A stretch of DNA of 33,888 bases from Oceanospirillaceae bacterium (lineage in GTDB: Bacteria > Pseudomonadota > Gammaproteobacteria > Pseudomonadales > Balneatricaceae), in NCBI GenBank assembly GCA_013215445.1, contig JABSRA010000002.1:1-33888 (forward strand), in the 5' to 3' direction. The notes beneath the pieces were generated by a model, which made no database searches, had not been told where the DNA came from, and saw nothing but the letters and a program-made list of their open reading frames with translations. The position numbers and the translations under genes were made by a program. Each line of letters opens with the position of its first letter. The first letter of the stretch is position 1. Positions 1 through 5,537 of this stretch are shown here, one piece after another.

Positions 1-206
1 ATCATAAAGAATATTACAAGAAAAATAATCCAAGAATTAACAAAAAAATCATTCCATTCCTTTCTCAATGAATCATATTTTTTATTTTTCCATTTTGTAT
101 ATGAAATTCTCGTCTTGCTATCTTTATCTTTTAATTCATTTAGATATTTTAATTTATCTTTAGCTTCTTTAATTTTATTCAATGATTTATCTAAATTTTT
201 CTTCAA
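1..206 (-). CDS. Partial AT-rich reading frame, coiled coil plus membrane segment, runs off left edge
   Basis: I do not recognise this protein. Read on the minus strand, the frame is open from the left edge to beyond position 206 despite a base composition of only about 20% GC, where stop codons should be frequent. The product would be rich in Lys, Asp, Asn and Leu (a heptad-like stretch around KIKEAKDKLKYLNELKDKD) and ends, as far as visible, in a hydrophobic segment (SWIIFLVIFF). No ATG lies in frame near the beginning; a TTG at 204-206 is the only reasonable start, so the start is a guess. It overlaps the 5' part of the next gene on the opposite strand, so at most one of the two can be right there. 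The composition differs sharply from the phage genes to the right. It could be host DNA, a late-acquired gene, or non-coding AT-rich DNA. Confidence 0.25.
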   Translation of the reverse strand, partial: MKKNLDKSLNKIKEAKDKLKYLNELKDKDSKTRISYTKWKNKKYDSLRKEWNDFFVNSWIIFLVIFFM

Positions 207-439
207 ATGACTATTTAGGTTTAAATAATCATGTTCAATCCAATGACAAGGCGACCTTTGACAAGAGTTGGAACCAATTCAAAAAACAAAAGAAGGTTCC
301 CATGGGAGTTAGCTATAGAATGATAACTCGCGCCTGTTCGGGTGATCAGGACCTTAGTAGAAAGCGGTACATAAGTATTGCTAAGTGGTTGAACATAGAC
401 ATCAACGAGGAAGCTCATGTCTTGGACTTGACTAAATAA
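182..439 (+). CDS. Small putative DNA-binding protein
   Basis: The product is 85 residues long with no recognised family. The part after about residue 25 is basic (SWNQFKKQKKVPMGVSYRM) and is followed by an alpha-helical stretch ending in SRKRYISIAKWLNIDI. This resembles the layout of small helix-turn-helix proteins in Bacteroidota phages, so a repressor or early regulator is possible, by inference only. The next feature downstream is an operator-like palindrome on a promoter, which fits a regulator gene beside its target. The start is doubtful. The first 20 or so codons lie in the AT-rich left-edge sequence, and composition changes near position 235; an internal ATG at 301 would give about 45 residues. 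The N-terminus may therefore be replaced or truncated by whatever created the composition break. Confidence 0.45.
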   Translation: MIYLNFSSNDYLGLNNHVQSNDKATFDKSWNQFKKQKKVPMGVSYRMITRACSGDQDLSRKRYISIAKWLNIDINEEAHVLDLTK

Positions 440-451
440 TTTTCAATAAAA

Positions 452-471
452 TGTTCCGAAAATTTGGAACA
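452..471. promoter_or_regulatory. Operator-like inverted repeat over the -33 box
   Basis: TGTTCC and GGAACA are perfect 6-bp arms around an 8-base A/T-rich centre (GAAAATTT), a 20-bp near-palindrome. It covers the proposed -33 element of the promoter at 463-494, the usual place for a repressor site. The small putative DNA-binding protein just upstream is the obvious candidate ligand, by inference. Confidence 0.45.
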
Positions 472-494
472 GAAAATTATTTGCCGTACATTTG
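463..494 (+). promoter_or_regulatory. Bacteroidota-type promoter
   Basis: TTTG at 463-466, a 20-base spacer and TACATTTG at 487-494 match the known Bacteroidota primary-sigma pattern (TTTG/TTG, 19-21 bases, TAnnTTTG). Transcription would start near 500, giving a leader of about 35 bases before the ATG at 535. It is the best promoter match I found in the window. Confidence 0.6.
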
Positions 495-534
495 TATCAT
501 ACCAATAAGGTAAGACAACAAACAACACGGTATT

Positions 535-936
535 ATGACTACTAAAGTAACAAACAACGACAGAAGCAGAATCTTCAAAGAAGCTCACAAAATTGCTGCT
601 AAGCTAGCTTCTAAGTTCACTAGTTATGCACAAGCATTTGGTCAAGCTGTAAAGGAGCTTTATAAGTCTAGAGCTAAGTCTGTAGCAACAATGATCAAGT
701 CCGCTTCCAAGAAGCATGGATCTGACCAGCAGGCAATTGCACAAGAAGTTTCTAAAAGATTGTCTTATAACTGGTCAGGCATCGCTCATAGCGCTTGGTC
801 TCGAATCAATGACAGTTTTAAAACTCAGGCTCAGAGGGACGAAGCTGCTGCACGCGTTGCTGCTATCGAAGCACACATCGCCAACGGTGGTCGTGACGTT
901 ACTAGTCTAAGAATTAAAAGTTGCCCTGCCGCCTAG
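535..936 (+). CDS. Hypothetical early phage protein, 133 aa
   Basis: The function is unknown. The N-terminal stretch RSRIFKEAHKIA (residues 10-21) is a pattern I associate with small Bacteroidota phage and prophage proteins without assigned function. The protein is basic and Ala/Lys-rich, with long predicted helices (residues 14-75 and 100-118). No catalytic motif or membrane segment is seen. It is the first gene downstream of the 463-494 promoter and its leader is short, so it is probably expressed early, and probably controlled through the palindrome overlapping that promoter. Base composition is like the phage genes to the right, unlike the AT-rich left edge. Confidence 0.65.
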   Translation: MTTKVTNNDRSRIFKEAHKIAAKLASKFTSYAQAFGQAVKELYKSRAKSVATMIKSASKKHGSDQQAIAQEVSKRLSYNWSGIAHSAWSRINDSFKTQAQRDEAAARVAAIEAHIANGGRDVTSLRIKSCPAA

Positions 937-990
937 AGGTGGTTAGGGCTAAAGTTGTTATATTACATTGAACCTGTAATCAAACAGCAA

Positions 991-1104
991 ATGGAAGTGT
1001 TTTTTAGATTACTTATTTACTTCATCGGTCAGGCGCTGCTTTTTATGTTTGCCGTGTGGTTGATATCGCCTATTGAGAGGGAAGGAAGTAATCAAGAAGA
1101 GTAA
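991..1104 (+). CDS. 37-aa single-pass membrane peptide
   Basis: A short frame (ATG at 991, TAA at 1102-1104) encodes MEVFFRLLIYFIGQALLFMF followed by AVWLISPIEREGSNQEE. It has one hydrophobic segment of about 25 residues with an arginine near the start and a charged C-terminal tail. This is a typical layout for a small phage membrane peptide such as a toxin, an inhibitor or an exclusion peptide. No family is recognised. An inverted repeat (ATTACA at 962-967, TGTAAT at 975-980) lies just upstream of its start. It fills part of an otherwise gene-free stretch between 936 and the first tRNA. Confidence 0.4.
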   Translation: MEVFFRLLIYFIGQALLFMFAVWLISPIEREGSNQEE

Positions 1105-1179
1105 AATCACGATATACTATTTGTCAGTCACGTAAAATCGTGCAACAAGCCCAGCACAGCCGCAATGTTGGCATCCAGA

Positions 1180-1257
1180 ACACCCAGCGGCCACCACGGG
1201 ACACTTCCCCGTGGTGATTTGAGATCCATGCGAGCGAAGGAGTTGCCGCATGGGTGT
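1180..1257 (+). ncRNA. Candidate structured RNA (three-way junction) before the tRNA
   Basis: Between the small membrane peptide and the initiator-like tRNA there are 165 bases with no good gene, and they are clearly GC-richer than their surroundings. Three helices can be drawn by eye. P1 is ACACCC (1180-1185) with GGGTGT (1252-1257). P2 is CACCACGGG (1192-1200) with CCCGTGGTG (1208-1216), closing a 7-base loop. P3 is ATGCG (1228-1232) with CGCAT (1247-1251). Together they make a compact three-way junction ending 12 bases before the tRNA. No known ribozyme core, such as the hammerhead CUGAUGA, is visible. It could be a small RNA, a processing element for the tRNA transcript, or a decayed tRNA gene. 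Confidence 0.35.
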
Positions 1258-1269
1258 AGCAAGCAAAAT

Positions 1270-1342
1270 AGCATGGTGGAGCAGTTGGTAGCTCGCTGGG
1301 CTCATAACCCAGAGGTCGCTGGTTCGAGTCCAGCCCGTGCAA
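1270..1342 (+). tRNA. tRNA-fMet (CAT), initiator type
   Basis: The gene folds into a full cloverleaf. The acceptor pairs from position 2 (GCATGG with CCGTGC, one T-G wobble). The D stem is GAGC/GCTC, the anticodon stem CTGGG/CCCAG with loop CTCATAA, and the T arm GCTGG-TTCGAGT-CCAGC. Three features mark it as an initiator rather than an elongator: positions 1 and 72 are unpaired (A and A), the D stem has A11:T24, and the anticodon stem has three consecutive G:C pairs. CCA is not encoded. The following gene starts only 15 bases downstream. Confidence 0.9.
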
Positions 1343-1356
1343 CTAATAACAAAGCA

Positions 1357-1794
1357 ATGCTTTACGACCTAAGCAACATAGTAGACCAAAACCGCTTCAA
1401 GCATCGTCTTACGAAGCTATACGAACGCGGTGCCTTGGTAGACTTGACCGACAAAAGCAAGAAGACGACCAGCCAAAACGGTTACTTTCATTTGATTGTG
1501 TCTTACTTCGCCCTAGAGTACGGAGAAACTGCCAGCTATGTGAAACAGCACATTGTAAAGCAACTAGTTTGTCCTGATGTGTTCGTCACAGAGCGCGCCA
1601 ATAGAAAGACAGGGGAGATACGGCCAGATCTTAGAAGCTGGTCGGACTTGACCAAAGAGGAATGTAGCTTGGTTATTGATCGGTTTTTGAACTGGTCTTC
1701 TAAGGAAGCAGGAATACGATTGCCCGACCCCTCAGACCTTGCGAGTATTCAAGCAGTTCGGGTAGAAGTAGATAGAAATAAAGCATACATTTAG
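1357..1794 (+). CDS. NinB-like recombination protein (putative)
   Basis: The product is 145 residues from the ATG at 1357; the frame is open further upstream through the tRNA, but starting there would be wrong. The SQNGYFHLIVSYFALE stretch (residues 39-54) and the C-terminal FLNWSSKEAGIRLPDP (110-125) follow the layout of a small family common in Bacteroidota phages that I associate with lambda NinB. In that family a 'QN..YH' segment near the N-terminus is followed by a 'fi.w...e.GI.lp.P' segment. NinB (Orf) helps recombinases load on SSB-coated DNA, so this would fit the ERF, SSB-like and RusA genes further right. Residue-level similarity is weak and the function is inferred. It starts 15 bases after the tRNA and ends 18 bases before the next gene, so the three are probably co-transcribed. 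Confidence 0.5.
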   Translation: MLYDLSNIVDQNRFKHRLTKLYERGALVDLTDKSKKTTSQNGYFHLIVSYFALEYGETASYVKQHIVKQLVCPDVFVTERANRKTGEIRPDLRSWSDLTKEECSLVIDRFLNWSSKEAGIRLPDPSDLASIQAVRVEVDRNKAYI

Positions 1795-1812
1795 AACAAT
1801 TAACATACAACC

Positions 1813-2604
1813 ATGTCAACAGCAATTACAACCGAGGCAGAAAAGCTAAAGCAAGATTATTATAAACCATGCCTTGCCGAAGACCATAAAGCCTGTCGAA
1901 GGCTAATTATCTTGGCAGATACTACCACCACACTGCATGCACTGTGGGATATGTACACTGATTCAAATTGGCAAAATGAGTTATCTGCTGTTACTCACGC
2001 AATGCATTGGGATTGGGTGCATGTAGACTATGACCGCACAAATTACGACCAAGACAAGCGCGATGTCCTTCACATTGAAGGCGTCCAGCGCATTATGGGA
2101 ATGATGCAAGAGGCTGTGCCCAATCTCTCATCCCCTGAATGGGATCGCCGCATTGCGGCTCATGATGCCGACAAGCTTGGCAGTAACCACGAGCATTACC
2201 AAATGTTTGGCATTATGTGGCGGTATGTAGGCGATATGCCTGCCGAATTTAGATCTTGGTTGAGTGGACAATTTGATTGCCACTTAGAGCAAAACGACCA
2301 TCATATACAATACTGGCAAAAGGGAACTACCAGTTGGTGGGCATGGCAAAATATTAGCGATCTTGCCAAGTTGGAAATGGTTTGTGATTGGCTGTGGTTT
2401 AACCTCATGGATCGCTCTAGCGACGGGATGAACTATCTGCCAGAGCGCGACAAGGTTATTAAGAAACTCAATGATGATGATTTTGTAGGTCGCATTGTAG
2501 AGAACTTTAAGCCGCATTGGGACTCAAAGCAGACTCCAAATTCAGTGAGGGAAGAAATGACCGATGTGGTTAGGGTTCTGCACAAGTGGGCAAAGAAGCA
2601 ATAA
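1813..2604 (+). CDS. DUF5662-like protein, possible HD-type metal hydrolase
   Basis: The product is 263 residues. The central region carries the signature I know from the DUF5662 family of bacterial and phage proteins: AAHDADKL (residues 115-122), a following HxxxxxxF segment, H157 with NDHHIQYW (161-168), and LEMVCDW (187-193). Clustered His/Asp residues (H117, D118, H157, H163, H164, D192) suggest a metal-binding, HD-like alpha-helical fold. Activity and substrate are unknown; by fold, a nucleotide phosphohydrolase is conceivable. It is bracketed by two tRNA genes, and a long inverted repeat starts 7 bases after its stop. Length exceeds the core family by an N-terminal extension of roughly 85 residues that I do not recognise. 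Confidence 0.6.
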   Translation: MSTAITTEAEKLKQDYYKPCLAEDHKACRRLIILADTTTTLHALWDMYTDSNWQNELSAVTHAMHWDWVHVDYDRTNYDQDKRDVLHIEGVQRIMGMMQEAVPNLSSPEWDRRIAAHDADKLGSNHEHYQMFGIMWRYVGDMPAEFRSWLSGQFDCHLEQNDHHIQYWQKGTTSWWAWQNISDLAKLEMVCDWLWFNLMDRSSDGMNYLPERDKVIKKLNDDDFVGRIVENFKPHWDSKQTPNSVREEMTDVVRVLHKWAKKQ

Positions 2605-2610
2605 GAAGCG

Positions 2611-2678
2611 GCAAGCGGGTTTGACTATTTTTTTTAACCAGAGAATATGTCATTTAAGTGGTGTGGTAACCCGCTTGC
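2611..2678 (+). repeat. Perfect 11-bp inverted repeat with 46-base loop, just before the tRNA
   Basis: GCAAGCGGGTT (2611-2621) and AACCCGCTTGC (2668-2678) are exact reverse complements. The loop contains a run of eight T or more. The second arm ends 4 bases before the tRNA at 2683. In the transcript this would form a long-range helix right at the tRNA 5' end, possibly a processing or attenuation structure. Confidence 0.6.
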
Positions 2679-2682
2679 ATTT

Positions 2683-2756
2683 GGTCCCGTAGCTCAGGTG
2701 GTTAGAGCACCCTGCTCATAACGGGGTGGTCCTCGGTTCGAGTCCGAGCGGGAGCA
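2683..2756 (+). tRNA. tRNA with CAT anticodon (elongator Met or Ile2)
   Basis: The cloverleaf is complete: acceptor GGTCCCG/CGGGAGC, D stem GCTC/GAGC, anticodon stem CCCTG/CGGGG with loop CTCATAA, T arm CTCGG-TTCGAGT-CCGAG. Pair 11:24 is C:G, as in elongators. The acceptor has an unusual G2-G71 mismatch. C4:G69 and C5:G68 are the acceptor pairs that the lysidine synthetase TilS recognises in E. coli tRNA-Ile2, whereas E. coli elongator tRNA-Met has other pairs there. Decoding of ATA (isoleucine) is therefore at least as likely as Met. CCA is not encoded. Confidence 0.88.
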
Positions 2757-2791
2757 CAAGGTTTTAGTTTAGGTTTAGAATGGAGTTTTTA

Positions 2792-2833
2792 AGGGCGGTG
2801 GTCGCCACTCAAGTGATTGCCGCCCTATTTTTT
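2792..2833 (+). terminator. Intrinsic terminator after the tRNA
   Basis: AGGGCGG (2792-2798) pairs with CCGCCCT (2820-2826), with a nested GTGG/CCAC hairpin in the loop, and is followed directly by ATTTTTT (2827-2833). It would end the tRNA/DUF5662 transcript. A 20-codon frame runs through it (2780-2842) but is probably fortuitous. Confidence 0.65.
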
Positions 2834-2848
2834 AACAGATGAATTGAC

Positions 2849-3031
2849 ATGGATAAATACATAACAGTTTGGTATGAATCAAAAGCTTTACTTGTAAGAA
2901 AAGAGGTTGCCGCCAAGATTGGAATACAACATGGATATCGTGTAAAAAATGAGACCGAACTTTGGAGTATAATTGGCAAAAATGCACAATACTCTATAAG
3001 AGAGATTGATTTAATACAGCGGAAAAATTGA
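2849..3031 (+). CDS. Hypothetical protein, 60 aa
   Basis: The ATG at 2849 begins a 60-residue basic protein (MDKYITVWYESKALLVRKEV and so on) with no recognised family. The KEVAAKIGIQHGYRV stretch looks like a short helix-turn-helix-like unit but is too little to assign DNA binding. It lies alone between the terminator at 2833 and the next gene, with about 125 bases after it in which I see no further gene. Composition is like the neighbouring small phage genes. Confidence 0.5.
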   Translation: MDKYITVWYESKALLVRKEVAAKIGIQHGYRVKNETELWSIIGKNAQYSIREIDLIQRKN

Positions 3032-3156
3032 TAGCGGTCGTATTTTCAGACACCAGTTTTTCCAGCCAGCACAGGCGAATGTTGAAGCGAACTTAAACCC
3101 GTGCAGGATAGGTGGGAGGGTGGGATTATTTTAAAGACAGAAAACAGAGCATCATC

Positions 3157-3483
3157 ATGAAAGTAGGACAAACGGTCTATCTAAGGCCAACGGAATTTAC
3201 TTCCAGTTGGAATAAAGAGCAAGGCATTCAGACAGATACCATACAAAAGGTTGGTCGTAAGTACGTCTATCTTAGCGGAACAAGAAAGTATGATATTGCT
3301 ACAGGTCTTGAGTGTGGCGACGATTATTCCGACTTTAAAATGTATCCAGATAAAGAAAGCTTGGACTTGCAATTGGAGCGTGAAGCCCTTGAGAAAAAAG
3401 TAAGAAACAGCATTCTCAAGTACTCAGAGTGGGATATTGATATAGACAAGCTGCGTAAGATCGTGGCGATTATTGAATCATAA
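3157..3483 (+). CDS. Hypothetical phage protein, SH3-like beta-barrel N-terminus
   Basis: I chose the ATG at 3157 (MKVGQTVYLRPTEF) over a GTG at 3112, because the residues added by the GTG look non-coding. The product is 108 residues. Its layout is a 'VGQTVYLRP' start, then 'IQKVGRKYVYLSG' (about residues 27-43), a 'KMYPDKE' segment and a C-terminal charged helix (residues 68-90). This matches small phage and prophage proteins that fold as a beta barrel followed by a helix and sit in early regions. The exact role of that group is unknown. The gene is followed by a 239-base region holding two inverted-repeat structures. Confidence 0.55.
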   Translation: MKVGQTVYLRPTEFTSSWNKEQGIQTDTIQKVGRKYVYLSGTRKYDIATGLECGDDYSDFKMYPDKESLDLQLEREALEKKVRNSILKYSEWDIDIDKLRKIVAIIES

Positions 3484-3533
3484 ACCAAATAAATGAAATC
3501 GACGCCAGCTTCGCTTTTTATTTCTGCTAACCC

Positions 3534-3558
3534 AACTCGTGCAAAATTTGCACAAGTT
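3534..3558. promoter_or_regulatory. 25-bp odd palindrome, operator-like
   Basis: AACTCGTGCAAA and TTTGCACAAGTT flank a central A; 11 of 12 positions match as an inverted repeat. It lies in the gap upstream of the recombination genes. A 37-codon frame (3494-3607) runs across it, but the symmetry points to a protein-binding site. Confidence 0.4.
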
Positions 3559-3575
3559 CAAACCAAGCATCCTTA

Positions 3576-3639
3576 TGAAGTATTATCTACCCCTTATGGT
3601 GTGTGAGGGGTGTAAGGGAATGGCAGACAAAATACTTCA
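3576..3639 (+). promoter_or_regulatory. Structured leader: nested inverted repeats upstream of recombination genes
   Basis: The outer arms TGAAGTATT (3576-3584) and AATACTTCA (3631-3639) are a perfect 9-bp inverted repeat. Inside are two helices that exclude each other: ACCCCT (3589-3594) with AGGGGT (3606-3611), or CCCTTA (3591-3596) with TAAGGG (3613-3618). Such alternatives are typical of switching leaders, but the region may also be just an attenuator or a small RNA. Confidence 0.4.
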
Positions 3640-3722
3640 CGATAAAGCCCAAAGAAAGAAATTTAAGTATACGGTGTAGAGCCGTTTTTAAATAGAAAAA
3701 TTAACGAAATAATTTGTATATT

Positions 3723-3923
3723 ATGCCTAATGAAGAAATCACTGGCACAGGCGAAGCCATGCCCGATGGAATGGAAATACCGCCTCCAACGCCCCGTAAA
3801 CAGCGCCCACGATCTTGGCATGGCCTATCGAATAAAGCCATATATGCAAGCATCCAGCAAGAGAAATATTACGCCATAGAGAATGATCCAGAGTATTGGG
3901 CACACTATTACGCAAACCACTAA
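3723..3923 (+). CDS. Hypothetical protein, 66 aa
   Basis: The ATG at 3723 is preferred to a TTG 9 bases upstream. The product is 66 residues. A Pro-rich acidic N-terminus (MPDGMEIPPPTPRKQRPRSW) is followed by a basic patch and a Tyr-rich C-terminus (SIQQEKYYAIENDPEYWAHY). No family is recognised. The gene directly precedes the ERF gene with a 12-base gap and is the first gene after the structured leader, so it is probably the first gene of the recombination operon. Confidence 0.5.
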   Translation: MPNEEITGTGEAMPDGMEIPPPTPRKQRPRSWHGLSNKAIYASIQQEKYYAIENDPEYWAHYYANH

Positions 3924-3935
3924 ACCCTCCTTATT

Positions 3936-4595
3936 ATGCAAATGATGTCAGAAAAAACAGACGAAATCATCAAGGCAATTATAGCCGTTCAGCAAAAGTG
4001 CCCCAATCTTGCGAAAGACAAACAGGTAGGGACTGGAAATAGCGCCTACAAATCTGTTACCGATAAACAAGTGAGAGACAACGTTCGCCCTCTTATGTCA
4101 GAGTATGGGCTTAGTGTAATGGTCCAAGAAGTTGAAACTATTTCTTCCGAGGTCCACAGGTACATTGATCCACAGTGGAACAAGGCTAAAAAGGAAGTTT
4201 TTGAGCAAAACCTATATACTTTCCGACTGTCGCATGTTTCAGGACAGTGGCTATTGGGCAAGTCTAAGGGCATTGGTGTTGATGCTAATGACAAAGGCCC
4301 TGGCAAGGCTGAAACTTATGCTATGAAAAACTTTTTGATGAACACGTTCCTTATTACCAAGGGTGATGATGAAGACCCAAGTAATCAGCATAGCACAGAC
4401 CAAGAGGTTGCGCCGCCCGCTAAAAAGGCTATGGATTCTGGTCATGTGCGTAAGCTGTCAACCGTCCTTAGTGAGAAACTCAACAAAGGCCTTGGCCGCC
4501 TTGATATTTTATTCAATATGCTGGACTCGTTCGAGGTGAAGGACCAAGTTGTATTGGAAGAGCTATTGAAAACATTAGGAATCAATCTAGACTAA
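3936..4595 (+). CDS. erf: ERF family single-strand annealing protein
   Basis: The 219-residue product matches the ERF superfamily of phage recombinases, which bind single-stranded DNA as rings and anneal complementary strands during replication-coupled recombination. The characteristic order is present: AYKSVTDKQVRDNVRPLMSE (38-57), GLSVMVQE, and the diagnostic block GIGVDANDKGPGKAETYAMK (112-131), followed by a TFLITKGDDEDP (137-148) end typical of these proteins. The C-terminal 60 residues are variable and helical. The start could also be ATG 3942 or 3945 (MQMMSE). Two bases after its stop the Gp157-like gene begins, so the genes are co-translated. Confidence 0.88.
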   Translation: MQMMSEKTDEIIKAIIAVQQKCPNLAKDKQVGTGNSAYKSVTDKQVRDNVRPLMSEYGLSVMVQEVETISSEVHRYIDPQWNKAKKEVFEQNLYTFRLSHVSGQWLLGKSKGIGVDANDKGPGKAETYAMKNFLMNTFLITKGDDEDPSNQHSTDQEVAPPAKKAMDSGHVRKLSTVLSEKLNKGLGRLDILFNMLDSFEVKDQVVLEELLKTLGINLD

Positions 4596-4596
4596 C

Positions 4597-5142
4597 ATGC
4601 CAACACTAAACGAAATAGAAACCGAGTTGCGTAACACCATCTTAGAGATGGAGCAGTGGTGTAAAGAAAACGAGACGGACGAGCTTCCTGAGCACCTCCT
4701 AGAGCGTCTTTATGTGAATGAGGATGAACTGACTGATAAAATGGAATCCTACCGCGCGGCCATCTCTGGGCTGCGCGGTAACGCCCAATACTACGACGAA
4801 CAGCAAAAGATCTATGCTGCTAAGAAAACGCAAGCGCTCAGGACCATTGAGCGGCTAAAGGAGCGACTCAAAATAGCAGTGCTAGAGTTTGGCGCCCCAA
4901 ACGCGAAGGGCAACCCCACAACCGAGATCAATGGTCAGTCTTATACAGTTGTCACTAGCAAGAGTGTCGCTTTGCAAGATGGTATTCTTCCTAGTGAGCT
5001 GCCAGAGGATTGCAAGACGACCAAGGTAACGGTCACTCCCAATAAGAAACAACTAAAAAAGCTCCTAGAGCACGGACAAGCGCCCGATGGCGTTTTTTTT
5101 GAAGAAAAACAAAGCCTACGGGTAGGCAATAAAAACTTATAG
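4597..5142 (+). CDS. Siphovirus Gp157-like protein
   Basis: The 181-residue protein fits the Gp157 family (PF05565), first noted in Streptococcus thermophilus phages, where expression has been linked to phage resistance. These genes almost always sit beside annealing recombinases or SSB genes. The usual layout is present: an acidic helical N-terminus, a coiled coil (about residues 48-95, KMESYRAAISGLRGNAQYYD then KKTQALRTIERLKERLKIA), and a C-terminal beta part with the segments GQSYTVVTSKSVALQD and PNKKQLKKLLEHGQAPDGV, ending with the family's SLRVGNK-type end. It lies between ERF and the SSB-like gene, so a role in handling single-stranded DNA is likely. The start 2 bases after the ERF stop suggests coupling. 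Confidence 0.82.
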   Translation: MPTLNEIETELRNTILEMEQWCKENETDELPEHLLERLYVNEDELTDKMESYRAAISGLRGNAQYYDEQQKIYAAKKTQALRTIERLKERLKIAVLEFGAPNAKGNPTTEINGQSYTVVTSKSVALQDGILPSELPEDCKTTKVTVTPNKKQLKKLLEHGQAPDGVFFEEKQSLRVGNKNL

Positions 5143-5146
5143 CATT

Positions 5147-5524
5147 ATGCCAACACTAGAAATAGAGGGTACTATCATCAAGATAGGTGAAACTCAGCAG
5201 AAATCACAAACATTCCGAGTGCGTCAATTCGTGCTACAAACAGAGGGGCAATACCCTCAGAAGCTACCTATCCAGTTCGTGAACGATAACACCACAAAGC
5301 TGGATGGCTACCAATTGGGTGATCAAGCTACTGTTGGCGTCAACATCAGAGGTGCGGAGTATGCCGACCGAAGCACGGGAGAGATGAAGTACTTTGTAAA
5401 CCTCAGCGCGTGGAGAATCGCTAAGGTTCAGCCGACTCACACGAGCCACTTACAAGGCCCTCCTGCCTATGATCCTACGCAGGCTCAGATTGACGAACCA
5501 ACAGGTAGTGTCCTACCATTTTAA
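5147..5524 (+). CDS. DUF3127 / SSB-like single-stranded DNA-binding protein
   Basis: The 125-residue product matches DUF3127, an OB-fold-like family of Bacteroidota and their phages. It has LEIEGTIIKIGETQQKSQTF, then FVLQTEGQYPQKLPIQFVND (28-47), then LGDQATVGVNIRGAEY, and a final beta strand YFVNLSAWRIAKV. After about residue 95 a disordered linker leads to the C-terminus EPTGSVLPF. A hydrophobic end preceded by acidic residues is what bacterial SSB uses to recruit partner proteins (…DDIPF), so I infer that this is the phage SSB. It lies 4 bases after the Gp157-like gene. It is shorter than E. coli SSB (178 aa), as phage versions often are. Confidence 0.75.
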   Translation: MPTLEIEGTIIKIGETQQKSQTFRVRQFVLQTEGQYPQKLPIQFVNDNTTKLDGYQLGDQATVGVNIRGAEYADRSTGEMKYFVNLSAWRIAKVQPTHTSHLQGPPAYDPTQAQIDEPTGSVLPF

Positions 5525-5537
5525 ACCGACCAGCAGC

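Noticed and set aside
1165..1356. Upstream extension of the NinB-like frame through the tRNA
   Set aside because: The extension reads across the structured region and the tRNA gene; ATG 1357 after the tRNA is the sensible start.
2780..2842. 20-codon frame across the terminator
   Set aside because: It coincides with a clear hairpin and T-run and has no independent support.
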